Assembly: GCA_022842845.1 (NCBI GenBank) | Contig: JALHOT010000003.1 | Coordinates: 1 to 64,000, forward strand | DNA length: 64,000 nt | Source of the DNA: Cyclobacteriaceae bacterium | Lineage (GTDB): Bacteria; Bacteroidota; Bacteroidia; Cytophagales; Cyclobacteriaceae | Reading direction: 5' to 3' | Part shown: piece by piece, positions 44,035 to 53,699 of the stretch | Layout: every line of letters starts with the position of its first letter | Position numbering within the stretch: position 1 is the stretch's first letter | The notes under the pieces: generated by a model | What the model saw: the letters and a program-made list of their open reading frames with translations, nothing else | Databases searched by the model: none | What the model was told of the DNA's origin: nothing | Translations under genes and position numbers: made by a program

Positions 44035-45687
44035 TCAGTTCTTGAGTAATTCATTAATAGGCTGGCCTGTGCAGCCATTCGGAAACATGATCTTGAGAAT
44101 AACTGAAACGGTTGGTGCTATATCAGTTATGGGATGATACACCGCTGAAGTTCCCTGCTTTACCCCATGGCCAAAGAAAAGCATGGGTACGTGGGTATCG
44201 TAAGCATAAGGAGAACCATGCGTGGTTCCCTGCACACTATTCCCTTCAAACCAACCAGGCTCCAATACAAAAGCAATATCGCCTGAGCGCTGGGCATGAT
44301 GGCCTCGTATGATCTTGCCTTTAATTCCACCTTCATCAAAATCACTTTGTTTAATAACAGCTTCAGTGTAATAGTTAGCTACCCCATCCAGGGTCATTAA
44401 AAACTTGCCGGTTAATTCTGCTACCACAAACATATCTAAGCCTGAGGTACGTGCATCACCATCAAAAGCATTATGATTCAAAAACACTTGTTCATTACTG
44501 ATCTTCTCTACCAGTTTTTTACCAGGATAATAGCTTGCCAGGTATTCGTTGAGTTTCGCAAGGGCATATTCGTCATTAAAATAACCTGCGGGTACTTTAT
44601 TGTCTTTCAAATACTGTGGCACATCGGCTACTGCGTGATCAGCGGATAAAAAGAGTGTATAATTGCCGACACCTACTTCTTTATCAAGATGCTTCAATAA
44701 ATCTTCCACATTGCGATCAAGGCGCAGATACATATCTTCCAGCTCTACAGAACGCGGCCCAACTGCATGACCAAAAATATCAGGTGTTGAATAAGAAATC
44801 GCCAGAAAGTCGGGCACATTGTCTTTACCCATTTGCTCGCCTAACAAAGCCGCTTTGGCAAATTCAGTAACATAATCATTGGCATAAGGAGAATAGGCAA
44901 ATAGCTCTCCGTTGCCCTTGGCTATCATCTCCTGAAAATTGTACGGGAAAGTCATTTTATCCTTACCGGCCAACTTGCGCTCATAAGGCGAATCATCAGG
45001 ACCGCTTTCTGTGTATTGCTCAATAGGAAAGAGGGGTGTCCAGGGTTTACTGATATAGGTGGCTGGCAAATTCCTGCTGTTAAATTTTGTTACCCACTCC
45101 GGCAAATCTTGTCGATAGAAAGTACTGGTGATAAAATTCCCTCCACGGCCTTCAGGGAAATAGGCTGCATCGGCCATGTGGCCTGCTGGTAAAACGGAGC
45201 CCCTGTCTTTAATGGAGATACTGATTACTTTAGCGCGCTTGTTGGTGAATAATTCCAATTCGTCAGTAACAGTTGTAGCAAGCATGCGCCAGGGCGACAC
45301 ACCACCGGGCATAGTGCTGCCTACCATGCGCTGAGCAGGATCCTCCACACAATACACCATTTTCTTCAGCTCTTTATCATAGTAGTCATTCCCAATGATG
45401 CCATGAATGGCAGGCGTAGTGCCTGTATAAACAGAAGCATGACCGGGCCCGGTTACCGTTGGGGCATAATTGTAATGCGCATTGGTCAGCATAAAACCTT
45501 CGCGCATCAGGCGTTTGAAACCTCCTTCACTGAATTTTGCCTCGTATCGGTATAAGTATTCCTGACGCATTTGGTCCACAATCACCCCAACCATAAGTTT
45601 GGGTGTCTTGGCTTTGTTTTCCTGAGCATTGCTGAGTGTTTGGCTAAACACCAAGCCAGCTGTTAAAAGAATACCTGCTATTTTCAT
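44035..45687 (-). CDS. pafA: PafA-type alkaline phosphatase
   Basis: The ATG at 45687 gives 550 residues with signal peptide MKIAGILLTAGLVFSQTLSNA. The alkaline phosphatase superfamily pattern is clear: metal-binding D in VGVIVDQMR, the nucleophile Thr in APTVTGPGHASVYTG, the substrate-binding ISIKDRGSVLPAG (Lys and Arg as in PafA), the second metal site SYSTPDIFGHAVG, SADHAVADVP, and HGSPYAYDTHVP. It should hydrolyse phosphate monoesters in the periplasm. PafA enzymes of Bacteroidota are phosphate-insensitive. Monocistronic. Confidence 0.93.
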   Translation of the reverse strand: MKIAGILLTAGLVFSQTLSNAQENKAKTPKLMVGVIVDQMRQEYLYRYEAKFSEGGFKRLMREGFMLTNAHYNYAPTVTGPGHASVYTGTTPAIHGIIGNDYYDKELKKMVYCVEDPAQRMVGSTMPGGVSPWRMLATTVTDELELFTNKRAKVISISIKDRGSVLPAGHMADAAYFPEGRGGNFITSTFYRQDLPEWVTKFNSRNLPATYISKPWTPLFPIEQYTESGPDDSPYERKLAGKDKMTFPYNFQEMIAKGNGELFAYSPYANDYVTEFAKAALLGEQMGKDNVPDFLAISYSTPDIFGHAVGPRSVELEDMYLRLDRNVEDLLKHLDKEVGVGNYTLFLSADHAVADVPQYLKDNKVPAGYFNDEYALAKLNEYLASYYPGKKLVEKISNEQVFLNHNAFDGDARTSGLDMFVVAELTGKFLMTLDGVANYYTEAVIKQSDFDEGGIKGKIIRGHHAQRSGDIAFVLEPGWFEGNSVQGTTHGSPYAYDTHVPMLFFGHGVKQGTSAVYHPITDIAPTVSVILKIMFPNGCTGQPINELLKN

Positions 45688-45773
45688 ACGTTGATAAAAA
45701 TCAAAAACAATAATAAGCAATAGTGTTCGCAGTCAATACACTAAAGTGATGAACGTGCTGTTAATTATATGGA

Positions 45774-48335
45774 TCAGTCAGGACATAGTAATTTAGCAAA
45801 CTCCTCTTCCTCATAAATATAGCGGGCTACTTGCTTGCCATCCTGATTGTAATAAATCACAATATGCACTGCTGCCTCCTCTACATACTTATCAGTTCGG
45901 TAAAAAGGTTCCTCCGGGCTTCCCACATTCTCTATAGAAGAATACACCGGTTCCAATAATATGCCTCTTCTATTGGTCATCAGTCCATAGAAGTTATCTT
46001 GCTTGTATAGCAGAAAGTGTTCGAGGCTTGAATCTGTATACTCTGTAAAGGCGGTGATTTTACCCGGGCGAAAGCTGAAGGAATTCAAATCAAATAAACG
46101 CCACACAAAGCTATGCTTCACCAAAGCCACTGAATCATTCCAATACTTCACTTCATCAAACTCAAATTTGCTTTTTGCTTTATCATCCCAACCAATAAAT
46201 CCGTAATAGCCATTTTTATAAGCTACTACTAATTCTTCATTATAGGCCACAAGATTGCGGTCGTAGGTAGGTTTAATCACTTGAAGCAATCTGCGATGAA
46301 TCAATCCGAATTTCTTCTTTGCTAACACTGCCGTAGTCTGTCCAACAGTATTTCCAAAGGCATCGAATGTTGGCAGGGGAATTGTCAGCCCACGATCGTT
46401 GAGCAGTATACGCTTATCGCGCTTCTGCTGTACAAAAAGTCCATCGCTGATGCACTCCATCTTCTCTGCCTGCAATGCAAATTGCCTTTCCCCTGCTGAT
46501 GAGAAAATCGTTTTTCGATCGCCTTCTGATACCATCACATAATTTCCTGCAGCATGGCTTAACAGATCTATTGTTACTGCTGATGAGAAGGTATAGAAAT
46601 GCTTTTCAAACAATAGCATAGTAGAATCTTTACGAAAACCAATGGCACTTTGTGCCATCAGCCTTGCGCTATCAAAAGAAAAAGACCGCTGAAGTTTTCT
46701 ATTGGTCAAAAAATATTGTCCTGTATCCTTGCGCAACAGCCACAGGCTGTTAGCGGCTACAAATTCTTGTGCTGTATCCTCACTTTCCTGGTTATAAAGA
46801 AAGCGTTTATTATTCCTATTAATAATAATCAAGTCTTCGGTTTTGTGTATTTCCTGATCTTGTAAGGGCAATGCTACACTTAAATCATAACGCAACAAAG
46901 CACGCTGACTCCCCTGGCGCACCAGCAAGTATTGATTATCGAGAGCCTCCACTTCATCATAATAAGCAGTAAAAGAAATGGGCGAACCATTAACATGCGC
47001 ACCAATATCCCTGGCTGTGCTCATACGAAAACCTTGGTCTGATTTAAAAACAATCACATCTTTCAAAGCAAAAACATCTTGCCAATCACCAGCCAGTACT
47101 TTCCTTCCATGCAAAGTGTATAAGGTGGCTGTCGCCCCTGATTTACTGAAAAAGAAATAATGACCGAGTAGTTTTGCCTCATGTGGCAGGCAATGAGTAC
47201 CCGATTTGTGAAGAATACCCATAGACTCATCCTGCCTTTCAATTAATAAGAAACCAAAACCGAGGTCTTCATAATCTATTACCTCTTCAGCGAGCACAAC
47301 CCCGGCACGTGTGATGAGTCGATTCTTTGCCAGCAAAATATCTTCTGTAAATCCATTACACAGCAGGTTTGTCTCCAGAGAGTCTATCCGGTTGAGCAAA
47401 TGTTCCCTCCCATCCGCATCCATAAAGGCATAAAGACCATTTTTCCAAATGGCTGTCCAAAGTTTACCTTCTTGCCGCATTACTTTAATCAGGGAGTCGC
47501 TCATCAAGGCACTCACATCTTGCCGCTCGTTTTTCAGTATATAGAAAAGAAAATTACCAGCCTGTCTTACATAGGCATTGGTAGGATGATTTTTGATAAA
47601 CGTCTGATATGCATGCATCTCACCGGAAGCGGTAGACAACTGAAAAATTTCTTTTTCCGCTACTTTTCGGTAAGGGGTATTTGGATACGCTTGCAAAAAA
47701 GCAAGGTAGCTGGTCAACCTTTTGTCTTTGGTTTTACTGTCGAACAAAAGCTTATGATAACGGCTGCTGGCCTCCGTGTGGCGGGCCGACTGTGGATAAC
47801 GCTTCAGGTAAACTTCAAAACTCTGGTAGGTATTTTCTTTGAGTGCATCCAGGAAGGCCACTTCTTGTTGCAGTTCCATAGCCATGTTAAGTTGGCTCGC
47901 CCCTTTAAAATGCTCAATAAAAAATGTGTATGAAGCCTCAGTATTTTCTTGCTTGGCTCTGCCAAAGGCGGCACTGTCTATATAAATCCGCAAGTTTCGA
48001 AGCCCGATACTATCAAAAGGAAAACGGATATTTTTTTCTCTCTCCTTTTTACTCAATGATTGAAAATACCTGGATGTTTTAGTTGTGAGCAGTGAAGCAG
48101 AGTCAATATCGTACTTTGGATTTGCAAGGGTAAAATAAAACCAGGCATACGCATATTGCGCCCCCAGGTTCAGGCTATCTTTTCGTAAGGATTTTTTGAT
48201 TTGCATCTCTGCCTTTAGCCAGCGTTCCTTCCCCAGATTGTTCCAGGCGAGGCGCTCAGGAGCTAACTGCGCAAGTCCATCGATGCGCAGGAGCAAAACG
48301 AGGGTGCAAACGAGTAATAGTAAGCGCTTTTTCAT
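45774..48335 (-). CDS. Exported TPR and WG-repeat protein
   Basis: The ATG at 48335 gives 853 residues with signal peptide MKKRLLLLVCTLVLLLRI. The first 270 residues hold TPR-like helices (AERWLKAEMQIKKSLR-type, ARHTEASSRYHKLL, YRKVAEKEIFQL). The rest contains degenerate WG-type beta repeats (LWTAIWKNGLYAFMDADGRE, ELVVAYKNGYYGFIGWDDK, KKKFGLIHRRLLQVIKPTYD). It is probably periplasmic or surface-attached and mediates protein interactions. It is divergent from the 486-residue gene on the plus strand, with 120 bp between the starts. Confidence 0.65.
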   Translation of the reverse strand: MKKRLLLLVCTLVLLLRIDGLAQLAPERLAWNNLGKERWLKAEMQIKKSLRKDSLNLGAQYAYAWFYFTLANPKYDIDSASLLTTKTSRYFQSLSKKEREKNIRFPFDSIGLRNLRIYIDSAAFGRAKQENTEASYTFFIEHFKGASQLNMAMELQQEVAFLDALKENTYQSFEVYLKRYPQSARHTEASSRYHKLLFDSKTKDKRLTSYLAFLQAYPNTPYRKVAEKEIFQLSTASGEMHAYQTFIKNHPTNAYVRQAGNFLFYILKNERQDVSALMSDSLIKVMRQEGKLWTAIWKNGLYAFMDADGREHLLNRIDSLETNLLCNGFTEDILLAKNRLITRAGVVLAEEVIDYEDLGFGFLLIERQDESMGILHKSGTHCLPHEAKLLGHYFFFSKSGATATLYTLHGRKVLAGDWQDVFALKDVIVFKSDQGFRMSTARDIGAHVNGSPISFTAYYDEVEALDNQYLLVRQGSQRALLRYDLSVALPLQDQEIHKTEDLIIINRNNKRFLYNQESEDTAQEFVAANSLWLLRKDTGQYFLTNRKLQRSFSFDSARLMAQSAIGFRKDSTMLLFEKHFYTFSSAVTIDLLSHAAGNYVMVSEGDRKTIFSSAGERQFALQAEKMECISDGLFVQQKRDKRILLNDRGLTIPLPTFDAFGNTVGQTTAVLAKKKFGLIHRRLLQVIKPTYDRNLVAYNEELVVAYKNGYYGFIGWDDKAKSKFEFDEVKYWNDSVALVKHSFVWRLFDLNSFSFRPGKITAFTEYTDSSLEHFLLYKQDNFYGLMTNRRGILLEPVYSSIENVGSPEEPFYRTDKYVEEAAVHIVIYYNQDGKQVARYIYEEEEFAKLLCPD

Positions 48336-48455
48336 GCTGATAGAACCGTGAAGGTAAGGAAAGAACAAGTTCCCTCATTATCCTACTGCTGTGCTTCATC
48401 GAATATTGTGCGCACAGAAATATTTTTTATCTTGAACATTGAAAAGAACCGACCA

Positions 48456-49916
48456 ATGGCCAAGCTTAAAAATATTGTTAAACAGCTTTCAGAAAAAGAT
48501 TTCCAGGCAATTCACGATAGTTTAGTGGAAAGTAATGCTGACAAATCGGCTTACTTGCTGAAATCATTGCGCGAACGCCAGCTGTCTGACAATAAAATAA
48601 TGGCTGAGTTGGAAGTAAATGCCAACGCTTACTACACACTTCGCTCCCGCCTTAACCTGAAGATTGAAGAGTATTTAATGGCACAGCTGGAAAGCCCCAG
48701 AACGGATGTGCTGAAAAAACTCGCCAACATCAACGAGGTATTATTCACTAAGAAAAAAGCGATATCAGTAGCCACCCTTAAAAAACTGGAGAAGGAACTA
48801 CTTGATTATGACCTTGCTAACGAACTAACCACCATTTACAAGTCGCTTAAGAAGCTCAATATTAATTCTCCGGATTACTTCCAGTACTCTCAGCTCTACA
48901 ACCGCCACGTAGCCTACATGTTGGCCCTTGACAAAGCTGAAGACCTGCTGGCTGATTACTTCAAGAAGTATGGCGATTATCTATTTACCGGAGGCGAAGT
49001 AGAAAAGCTTAGCCTCAGCCTCCTGCTGAAGGAAATGGATAATGTGGCCAAGTTGTATGAATCTCACCGTTTGTTTGTTTACCACAGTTGCATGTCCATT
49101 TTCCATCGACTCTTTGTTGAAACAGACGGTGCCAACAGCCATGAGCTGGAGTCAATTGAAGACATCTTTGCCAAAGTGCAGAAGATATTCGAGACCTATA
49201 ACCTCGATGCCATTTACTATCACTTAAATCTTGTATTCGAGTTTCTGCATCTCGAGTACTACACACACTACAAAGTGTACCGCGAATCAGAAAAGTATTT
49301 TGAAGAGGTGAATGACGCGGCCACAAACCTACTCATCAATTATCCAACCTATACTTTCCCTGCACAGCTGTTGATTACCAAAATCCATCGCAGCCTGCGC
49401 CTGGGTACGGAAGCCGATTTATATGCAGAGAATGAAACGCTCTTCCTGGATTTTGAAGTAGACCCGATGGATGTACCCAAACATACCATTTACATCACCT
49501 ACAGGGCTTTGGCTTGCTATTATGCCGGCAAATACGATGAAGCTGCCAAAATGCTGAATACCCTGCTCAATGAAGTGAGCTTAAAAAAATACCCGATCAC
49601 CTTCATGGAGATCAAGGCCTTGCTGTCATTACAATATGTGATGTTGCAAGACTATGAGTTATTCAACCAGCTGAGCAACAGCATACAGCGTCAGATCAGG
49701 TTATTGGGCAAAGATTCTTGCGAGAACATATTACTGTTCCTGAAAGTGTTAAAGATTACCACCAGTGAAGCCAAAAAGGAAAAGGCAAAAAAAATCAGCG
49801 CTTTGTTGCCGAGGCTCAAAACGCTGGAGGTAAAATATTTCGCCCCTACGCTGTTAATCCGTTTTGACGAAAAGTTCGTGAAGCAACTAACCGACATAGA
49901 GCCGGTTAACGATTAA
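48456..49916 (+). CDS. Cytoplasmic helical-repeat protein, unknown function
   Basis: The ATG at 48456 (MAKLKNIVKQLSEKDF) gives 486 residues; the longer frame has no credible start. It is helical throughout and without a signal peptide. Spacing of aromatic and small residues (YDEAAKMLNTLLNEV, SLKKYPITFMEIKALLSLQYV) suggests a TPR-like solenoid. Its start contains SEKDFQAIHDSLVESNADKSAYLLKSLRERQLSD, a pattern I have no name for. It is convergent with a single-receiver protein, and the stops are 10 bases apart. Confidence 0.6.
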   Translation: MAKLKNIVKQLSEKDFQAIHDSLVESNADKSAYLLKSLRERQLSDNKIMAELEVNANAYYTLRSRLNLKIEEYLMAQLESPRTDVLKKLANINEVLFTKKKAISVATLKKLEKELLDYDLANELTTIYKSLKKLNINSPDYFQYSQLYNRHVAYMLALDKAEDLLADYFKKYGDYLFTGGEVEKLSLSLLLKEMDNVAKLYESHRLFVYHSCMSIFHRLFVETDGANSHELESIEDIFAKVQKIFETYNLDAIYYHLNLVFEFLHLEYYTHYKVYRESEKYFEEVNDAATNLLINYPTYTFPAQLLITKIHRSLRLGTEADLYAENETLFLDFEVDPMDVPKHTIYITYRALACYYAGKYDEAAKMLNTLLNEVSLKKYPITFMEIKALLSLQYVMLQDYELFNQLSNSIQRQIRLLGKDSCENILLFLKVLKITTSEAKKEKAKKISALLPRLKTLEVKYFAPTLLIRFDEKFVKQLTDIEPVND

Positions 49917-49925
49917 TATCAAAGA

Positions 49926-50330
49926 TTAAACTTCGAGCTTGATAATGCTCTCGTGCGATAAAGGCTTGTTCAGATAAAGCTTTACGTTTTCGTATTTCTT
50001 TGAACGGTTAAAATCCTGAGGGTTAATAGAAGAAGTAAGCATCACAATTCTGCACTTCTTTTTGGCTACCGCACTCAGCTTTTCAAATTCATCTAAAAAC
50101 TGAAAGCCATCCATCAGTGGCATGTCAATGTCCAGGAAAATTACATCGGGTAAAACCTGATCGGCAACACCCGTCTTTTCCATGTTCTTCAAAAACTCAA
50201 TGGCACTCTTGGCACCAGTATGTGTGTAGATGTTCTCTGCAATGGAAGCTGCCTCTATCATTTTCTGATTGATGAGATTATCGATCTCATTATCGTCAAT
50301 CAACATTACGGTCTTGTACTTTTTCGCCAT
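49926..50330 (-). CDS. Single-domain response regulator
   Basis: A 134-residue CheY-like receiver and nothing else. The acidic pair is DDNE (12-15), the phospho-acceptor Asp is in DVIFLDIDMPLMDG, and the switch Thr and Lys are in VMLTSS and YLNKPLS. No output domain exists, so it would act by protein-protein contact, perhaps with an orphan kinase such as the propeller kinase at 39425-42460. The IDNLINQKMIEAASI start of helix 1 is typical of Bacteroidota stand-alone receivers. Confidence 0.88.
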   Translation of the reverse strand: MAKKYKTVMLIDDNEIDNLINQKMIEAASIAENIYTHTGAKSAIEFLKNMEKTGVADQVLPDVIFLDIDMPLMDGFQFLDEFEKLSAVAKKKCRIVMLTSSINPQDFNRSKKYENVKLYLNKPLSHESIIKLEV

Positions 50331-50436
50331 GGACTACAGATAGTTTATTCAATAAAAATATACAAATAGGGCTACATTCCAAACGCTACGAATGAAAAGG
50401 AGACAAACTTTACTTTGGAACATCGCCCTTCAACAA

Positions 50437-51978
50437 TCAGATATCGAACTGAATGCCCTGCGCCAAAGGCAAAGTGCTGCCATAGTTGATGGTATTGGTT
50501 TGTCTGCGCATATAAACCTTCCAGGCATCAGAACCTGACTCGCGACCGCCACCGGTCTCCTTCTCACCACCAAAGGCACCGCCAATTTCTGCACCAGAGG
50601 TACCAATGTTAACATTGGCAATACCGCAATCTGAGCCGGCATGCGATAAGAATTTTTCCATCTCTTGCATGTGGTTAGTCATGATAGCTGAAGAAAGCCC
50701 TTGTTTCACACCATTTTGCATGGCAATAGCCTCTTCTATGGTGCTGTATTTCATGATGTACAAAATGGGCGCGAAGGTTTCATGCTGCACAATTTCATAC
50801 TCGTTCTTCACCTCGGCAATGGCAGGTTTTACGTAACAGCCCGACTCATAGCCCTTGCCGCCCAACACGCCACCCTTCACCAATATTTCTCCACCTTCAG
50901 CCTTCAGTTTGCGCAAAGCATCATTGTAGGCTTTTACTGCCAGCTTATCAATAAGTGGCCCTACATGGTTTTCTGCATCTAAAGGATTGCCGATGCGCAA
51001 CTGGGCGTAAGCCTTCTTCAATCTTTCTTTCACTTCTTCATATACACTTTCGTGGATGATCAACCTGCGCGTAGTGGTGCAGCGTTGACCCGCTGTGCCC
51101 ACCGCCCCAAACAAAGCACCACGGATGGCAATGTCCAGGTTGGCATGTTCAGAAATAATGATGGCATTGTTGCCGCCTAACTCCAATAACGCACGGCCCA
51201 GGCGCTCGCCCACTGTTTTGCCTACTGCCTTGCCCATGCGAACAGAACCTGTAGCGGATATCAGTGGAACGCGCTCATCGGCCGATAACAGCTGACCGAT
51301 TTTGGCATCGCCATTGATGATACAGGAAACACCCTCAGGCACTCCGTTCTTCTCGAATACTTTATTGATAATGTTTTGACAGGCAATGCTGCACAAAGGT
51401 GTTTTCTCGGAAGGTTTCCACACGCATACATCTCCACAAACCCAGGCCAGCATCGTGTTCCACGACCATACGGCTACTGGAAAATTGAAAGCGGAGATAA
51501 TACCCACTACGCCCAATGGGTGGTATTGTTCATACATGCGGTGATGCGGGCGTTCTGAATGCATGGTGAGGCCATTCAACTGGCGCGAAAGGCCTACGGC
51601 AAAATCACAGATGTCAATCATCTCCTGCACTTCGCCCAAACCTTCCTGATACGATTTGCCCATTTCGTAAGAAACGAGTTTACCCAGAGGCTCTTTGTAT
51701 TTGCGCAAAGCAACCCCAATCTGGCGCACTATTTCACCACGCTTGGGAGCGGGCCATAAACGCCAGGTGGCAAAGGCTTCATTGGCTTTTGTAATAACGG
51801 CATGGTATGCTTTCTCATCGCTGGCCTGGACAGATCCTATTAGTTTACCATCGGCTGGTGAGTAGGACTCAATTTTAGCCCCCGTAGTTTTAAACCACTT
51901 AGCACCTGTAGAGGTACCAGGATTTGATTTTTTGATCCCCAGTGTATTGAGGGCTTCTTGCATGCCGAAATTCTTCAT
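50437..51978 (-). CDS. Aldehyde dehydrogenase, ALDH7 type (alpha-aminoadipic semialdehyde)
   Basis: The ATG at 51978 gives 513 residues. FNFPVAVWSWN is the cofactor-binding start, GSVRMGKAVGKTV the nucleotide loop, ELGGNNAIII the general base Glu, and GTAGQRCTTTRR the catalytic Cys. The subfamily features FGGEKETGGGRESGSDAWKVYMRRQT near the C-terminus match the ALDH7/antiquitin and AmaB group, which oxidises aminoadipic semialdehyde in lysine catabolism. No other lysine-degradation gene is adjacent, so the substrate rests on family resemblance. Confidence 0.88.
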   Translation of the reverse strand: MKNFGMQEALNTLGIKKSNPGTSTGAKWFKTTGAKIESYSPADGKLIGSVQASDEKAYHAVITKANEAFATWRLWPAPKRGEIVRQIGVALRKYKEPLGKLVSYEMGKSYQEGLGEVQEMIDICDFAVGLSRQLNGLTMHSERPHHRMYEQYHPLGVVGIISAFNFPVAVWSWNTMLAWVCGDVCVWKPSEKTPLCSIACQNIINKVFEKNGVPEGVSCIINGDAKIGQLLSADERVPLISATGSVRMGKAVGKTVGERLGRALLELGGNNAIIISEHANLDIAIRGALFGAVGTAGQRCTTTRRLIIHESVYEEVKERLKKAYAQLRIGNPLDAENHVGPLIDKLAVKAYNDALRKLKAEGGEILVKGGVLGGKGYESGCYVKPAIAEVKNEYEIVQHETFAPILYIMKYSTIEEAIAMQNGVKQGLSSAIMTNHMQEMEKFLSHAGSDCGIANVNIGTSGAEIGGAFGGEKETGGGRESGSDAWKVYMRRQTNTINYGSTLPLAQGIQFDI

Positions 51979-52023
51979 GATAGTGCTTGTTAAAGGATGT
52001 AAAACTAACAAGAATTTTACTAG

Positions 52024-53457
52024 CTACCACTCTATACCATAAGTACCCCTTTCTCCATTAGCATAATAGCCTTCTACCAGGATTCCACCCTTTTTGAACT
52101 CAAGAATACGGTTAAAGTCTTCTACATTGTTTACCGGCAGCTTATCGACAAAGCCAATGATGAAGCCTTCTTTCATGCCACTCTTTTTCCACTTGCCTTC
52201 TTTTAATGCTTTCACGCGCACGCCACCTTCTAACTGCAATTGCGCCAGGGTTTTGTAGTTCACATCTTCTATGGTAGCACCATTGAGCTCATACTTTACT
52301 TCTTTGCGTGCAATGCTTTCCAGGCCTTCGTTGTTGCGCAAACGCACCTTTACTTGTTGCATGCTTTTCCCGCGTGCATAAGTCACGGTCAGTTCTTTGC
52401 CCGGCCGGTTGCGCGCTACCCACTCCTGTAGTTCTGATACTGTATTTACTCGGTGTTCATCAATGGATACAATCACATCACCTTCGAGCATGCCAGCTTG
52501 TTGGGCTGCACTTTTATCGTTCACACGACTTACTAATACACCCTGGCTCACAATGAGGCCCAATTGCTCGGCCAATTCTGCATTTACATCGGTAATTTGT
52601 ACTCCCAGCAAACCTCTTTGTACCTGACCAAACTCCACGAGGTCGTCCATTACTTTTTTTACAAGGCTTACTGGTATGGCAAATGAATAACCCTGATAGC
52701 CCCCGTTGGAAGTGGCGATGGCTGAGTTGATGCCGATCAGTTCGCCTTGCAAATTCACGAGGGCACCACCACTGTTACCGGGGTTTACGGCTGCATCGGT
52801 TTGCAAAAAGGCTTCTACCTGTAAATTGTTGCGGTCCCGCAGAATGCCAATGTTGCGCGCCTTGGCACTGATGATACCGGCCGTAACAGTTGAGTTGAGA
52901 TCGAAAGGATTGCCGATGGCCAAGACCCACTCGCCCAACTGTACTTCGTCTGAGTTACCATATTTGACAAAAGGAAGTTGCCTGGCTTTTACTTTGAGCA
53001 GAGCCAAATCGGTACTTGGATCGGTGCCGACCAGCTTTGCATAAAAACGCTGATTATTATTCATCACCACTTCAATATTGGTGGCATCTTCTATTACATG
53101 ATAATTGGTTACTACATAACCATCGTCTGAGATGATTACCCCCGAACCAGAAGAACGCGCGGACCAATCTTGCCGAAAGGCAAGTGGATTAAAGCTAAAG
53201 TCGCCCGGGCCATAAGACGTGCGTATGTGCACTACGCCTGGTGTTACACTTTTGGCAGTCGCTAAAAAATTCAAAGCGGCCGGCAGCTGATAACTGCTAT
53301 CGCGTGGTGCCTTGGCCAATACCTTGTTTTGTCTTTCTTCTATCGACTGGTAAGTGCTTACAGAAGTATCGATAAAACGGGCTGTATAAATAGAACCCAC
53401 CACGCCACCGATACACGCAGCCACCAACACCACCGCCACAAACAAATAACTTCTCAT
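52024..53457 (-). CDS. HtrA/Deg-family trypsin-like serine protease with PDZ domains
   Basis: The ATG at 53457 gives 477 residues. A signal anchor (RSYLFVAVVLVAACIGGVVG) is followed by the protease with triad His in VVTNYHVIED, Asp in STDLALLKV and Ser in GNSGGALVN. A PDZ domain follows at about 280-365 (QRGLLGVQITDV, GMLEGDVIVSIDEHRVN), and a second, more divergent PDZ-like region ends the protein. It should degrade or refold misfolded envelope proteins. It is downstream of hsp20 behind a terminator, so both stress genes cluster but are probably transcribed separately. Confidence 0.93.
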   Translation of the reverse strand: MRSYLFVAVVLVAACIGGVVGSIYTARFIDTSVSTYQSIEERQNKVLAKAPRDSSYQLPAALNFLATAKSVTPGVVHIRTSYGPGDFSFNPLAFRQDWSARSSGSGVIISDDGYVVTNYHVIEDATNIEVVMNNNQRFYAKLVGTDPSTDLALLKVKARQLPFVKYGNSDEVQLGEWVLAIGNPFDLNSTVTAGIISAKARNIGILRDRNNLQVEAFLQTDAAVNPGNSGGALVNLQGELIGINSAIATSNGGYQGYSFAIPVSLVKKVMDDLVEFGQVQRGLLGVQITDVNAELAEQLGLIVSQGVLVSRVNDKSAAQQAGMLEGDVIVSIDEHRVNTVSELQEWVARNRPGKELTVTYARGKSMQQVKVRLRNNEGLESIARKEVKYELNGATIEDVNYKTLAQLQLEGGVRVKALKEGKWKKSGMKEGFIIGFVDKLPVNNVEDFNRILEFKKGGILVEGYYANGERGTYGIEW

Positions 53458-53567
53458 ACCAAAAATTAACAATAGAAAGATACTACTTCCTTACTTAAAC
53501 GCATGGCTATTCTCAAGGCTTGCTGCTCAACCTCGTACGAGCGCTAGCTGAGCTTTAGGTAAATGCT

Positions 53568-53599
53568 TAAAAAAAGAGAGGCATCTTTTCAGATGCCTC
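53568..53599 (-). terminator. Intrinsic terminator of hsp20
   Basis: On the minus strand GAGGCATCT-gaaa-AGATGCCTC, a perfect 9-bp stem with a GAAA loop, is followed by TCTTTTTTT. It lies about 100 bases after the hsp20 stop and ends a long structured 3' untranslated region. Confidence 0.9.
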
Positions 53600-53699
53600 C
53601 TGAGGGTTCCGAACCACCAGAACCCTTCCTCAACCTAAACCCATCGGTTTGCACCGATAACCTGTTGTCTTAACAAGACTTTCGCAGGAATTGTTTCCC
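53600..53699 (-). ncRNA. Structured 3' untranslated region of hsp20, possible small RNA
   Basis: Between the hsp20 stop and its terminator the minus strand can form at least three more hairpins: GTCTTGTTAAGAC, ATCGGTGCAAACCGAT and GGGTTCtggtggttcgGAACCC. Such a series of stem-loops with a strong terminator could give a stable 3'-derived small RNA. I do not recognise a known RNA family. Confidence 0.3.
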
